A stretch of 64,000 nucleotides of DNA, from positions 215,217 through 279,216 of the forward strand of contig NZ_JH376799.1 in assembly GCF_000234095.1 (NCBI RefSeq), in the 5' to 3' direction. The stretch comes from Centipeda infelix ATCC 43532. GTDB lineage: Bacteria > Bacillota > Negativicutes > Selenomonadales > Selenomonadaceae. This document shows, piece after piece, positions 63,377 to 64,000 of the stretch. The stretch's first letter is position 1. Each line of letters begins with the position of its first letter. The position numbers were made by a program, and so were the translations under genes. The notes beneath the pieces are model-generated. The model was not told where the DNA came from. It did no database searches and saw only the letters and a list, made by a program, of their open reading frames with translations.

Positions 63377-64000
63377 CTACTTGATATTATCCAAAAATGC
63401 AAGTGCCGCTTTCAGCCCGTCGAGTGCCGCGCTCATAATGCCGCCCGCATACCCCGCGCCCTCGCCGATCGGGTACAGCCCGGCTGCCGAGACCGACTCC
63501 ATCGTCGCGCCGTCGCGTACGATACGGCACGGTGCAGATGAACGCGACTCCACACCCGTCATCGGCACATCTGCTGCACCAAAGCCGGGCACGCGCTCCT
63601 CCCAGAACCGGAGTGCACGCGCGAGCGGTTCCGTACACATCTCCGGCAGCACTGTGCGCAGATCGGCAGTGTGCACGCCGGGCGCATACGTCGGCGTGAC
63701 GGCAAAGTCGCGCGCCCCCGTTTTCCCCGTGAGGAAATCCCCGACGGACTGCACAGGTGCACGATAGTTGCCGCCGCCCGCACGAAATGCACGCTCCTCC
63801 ATCGCACGCTGAAACGCGATGCCGCCAAGCACCGATCCGCCCCAGTCTGCGGGGCTTACCTGCACGAGCAAAGCACTGTTCGCCACACCCGAGTTTCGCT
63901 GATAGTTGCTCATCCCGTTCGTCACGAGGCGCCCCACCTCCGATGCCGCCGCGACCACCATCCCACCGGGGCACATACAGAACGAGTAGACACCGCGCCC
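63377..64000 (-). CDS. FAD-dependent dehydrogenase, COG2509-like (partial, 5' end missing)
   Basis: The last 207 codons of a flavoprotein running off the window edge; the frame stays open to 64000. It contains FCMCPGGMVVAAASE, SNYQRNSGVANSALLVQV and GVESRSSAPCRIVRDG. A C-terminal FAD motif, LYPIGEGAGYAGGIMSAALDG, completes the set. These match the uncharacterised FAD-dependent dehydrogenases of COG2509. It ends 40 bases before glmM and is probably co-transcribed with it. The reaction is unknown. Confidence 0.88.
   Translation of the reverse strand, partial: GRGVYSFCMCPGGMVVAAASEVGRLVTNGMSNYQRNSGVANSALLVQVSPADWGGSVLGGIAFQRAMEERAFRAGGGNYRAPVQSVGDFLTGKTGARDFAVTPTYAPGVHTADLRTVLPEMCTEPLARALRFWEERVPGFGAADVPMTGVESRSSAPCRIVRDGATMESVSAAGLYPIGEGAGYAGGIMSAALDGLKAALAFLDNIK

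Noticed and set aside
63387-63974. 195-codon minus-strand frame overlapping the FAD protein
   Set aside because: Cys/Arg-rich out-of-frame shadow. The frame ending at 63377 has clear flavoprotein motifs and stays open to the window edge.

Overview
The window is a near-continuous stretch of chromosome from an anaerobic, flagellated Firmicutes-type bacterium, most likely a Selenomonas-like member of the Negativicutes. The gene set is Firmicutes-like (FliY, CheC, CheD, a SigD/FliA operon, RNase Y with YmdB, FloA with NfeD, CIRCE-controlled groESL). Codons are GC-rich, and there are many GTG/TTG starts and tightly overlapped genes. The genus is inferred from gene content and order, not proven. 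Every protein gene lies on the minus strand except one M48 metalloprotease, so transcription runs from high to low coordinates. No CRISPR array, intact insertion sequence, rRNA or prophage was seen.

Layout in window order. 0-2.8 kb: end of an NAD(P)-dependent oxidoreductase and groES-groEL with a perfect CIRCE operator. 2.8-5.5 kb: an orphan sugar-binding lipoprotein paired with a chemoreceptor. 5.6-7.9 kb: ilvB-ilvN behind a promoter and a candidate attenuator. 7.9-13.4 kb: comF, a 0.5-kb region holding an orphan plus-strand promoter/terminator pair, then rpmE-DUF1385-prfA-prmC-tsaC. 13.4-17.5 kb: NDH-2, a MATE exporter and an AMIN-domain amidase. 17.5-25.4 kb: basal-body block flgB-flgC-fliE-fliF-fliG-fliH-fliI-fliJ-transglycosylase-motE. 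25.5-32.2 kb: RNase Y, a FIST-GGDEF diguanylate cyclase, an unknown protein, YmdB, a PHP phosphoesterase and a P-loop/Asp23 protein. 32.3-35.8 kb: M48 protease, hypothetical protein, FloA, NfeD, tRNA-Pro. 35.8-56.5 kb: export, switch and chemotaxis block flbD-fliL-fliM-fliY-cheY-fliO-fliP-fliQ-fliR-flhB / flhA-flhF-flhG-PilZ-cheB-cheA-cheW-cheC-cheD-orf-fliA-fapA-orf-SwrB-like. 56.7-64 kb: recO, DUF502, era, ybeY, phoH, a C39-like protein, an EamA transporter, glmM and the end of an FAD-dependent dehydrogenase.

The flagellar genes correspond to the classic Firmicutes fla/che operon, but cut into two blocks separated by about 10 kb of RNA-turnover, envelope and signalling genes. The hook genes (fliK, flgD, flgE) expected at the join are absent from the window. 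The motility block carries both ends of a possible cyclic-di-GMP circuit: a cyclase with an intact active site and I-site at 28.7-30.4 kb, and a YcgR-type PilZ receptor at 44.2-44.9 kb. Three separate phosphatase/deamidase modules (CheC, CheD, FliY) point to a Bacillus/Thermotoga-style adaptation system. Promoters were seen before flgB, flhA, cheY and fliL, so the motility genes form several transcription units.

The only gene-free stretch longer than 300 bases is about 8561-9080; it holds a plus-strand promoter, a ribosome-binding site, broken reading frames and a strong plus-strand terminator. Starts were moved from the longest frame where a ribosome-binding site decided it; these cases are stated in each entry.
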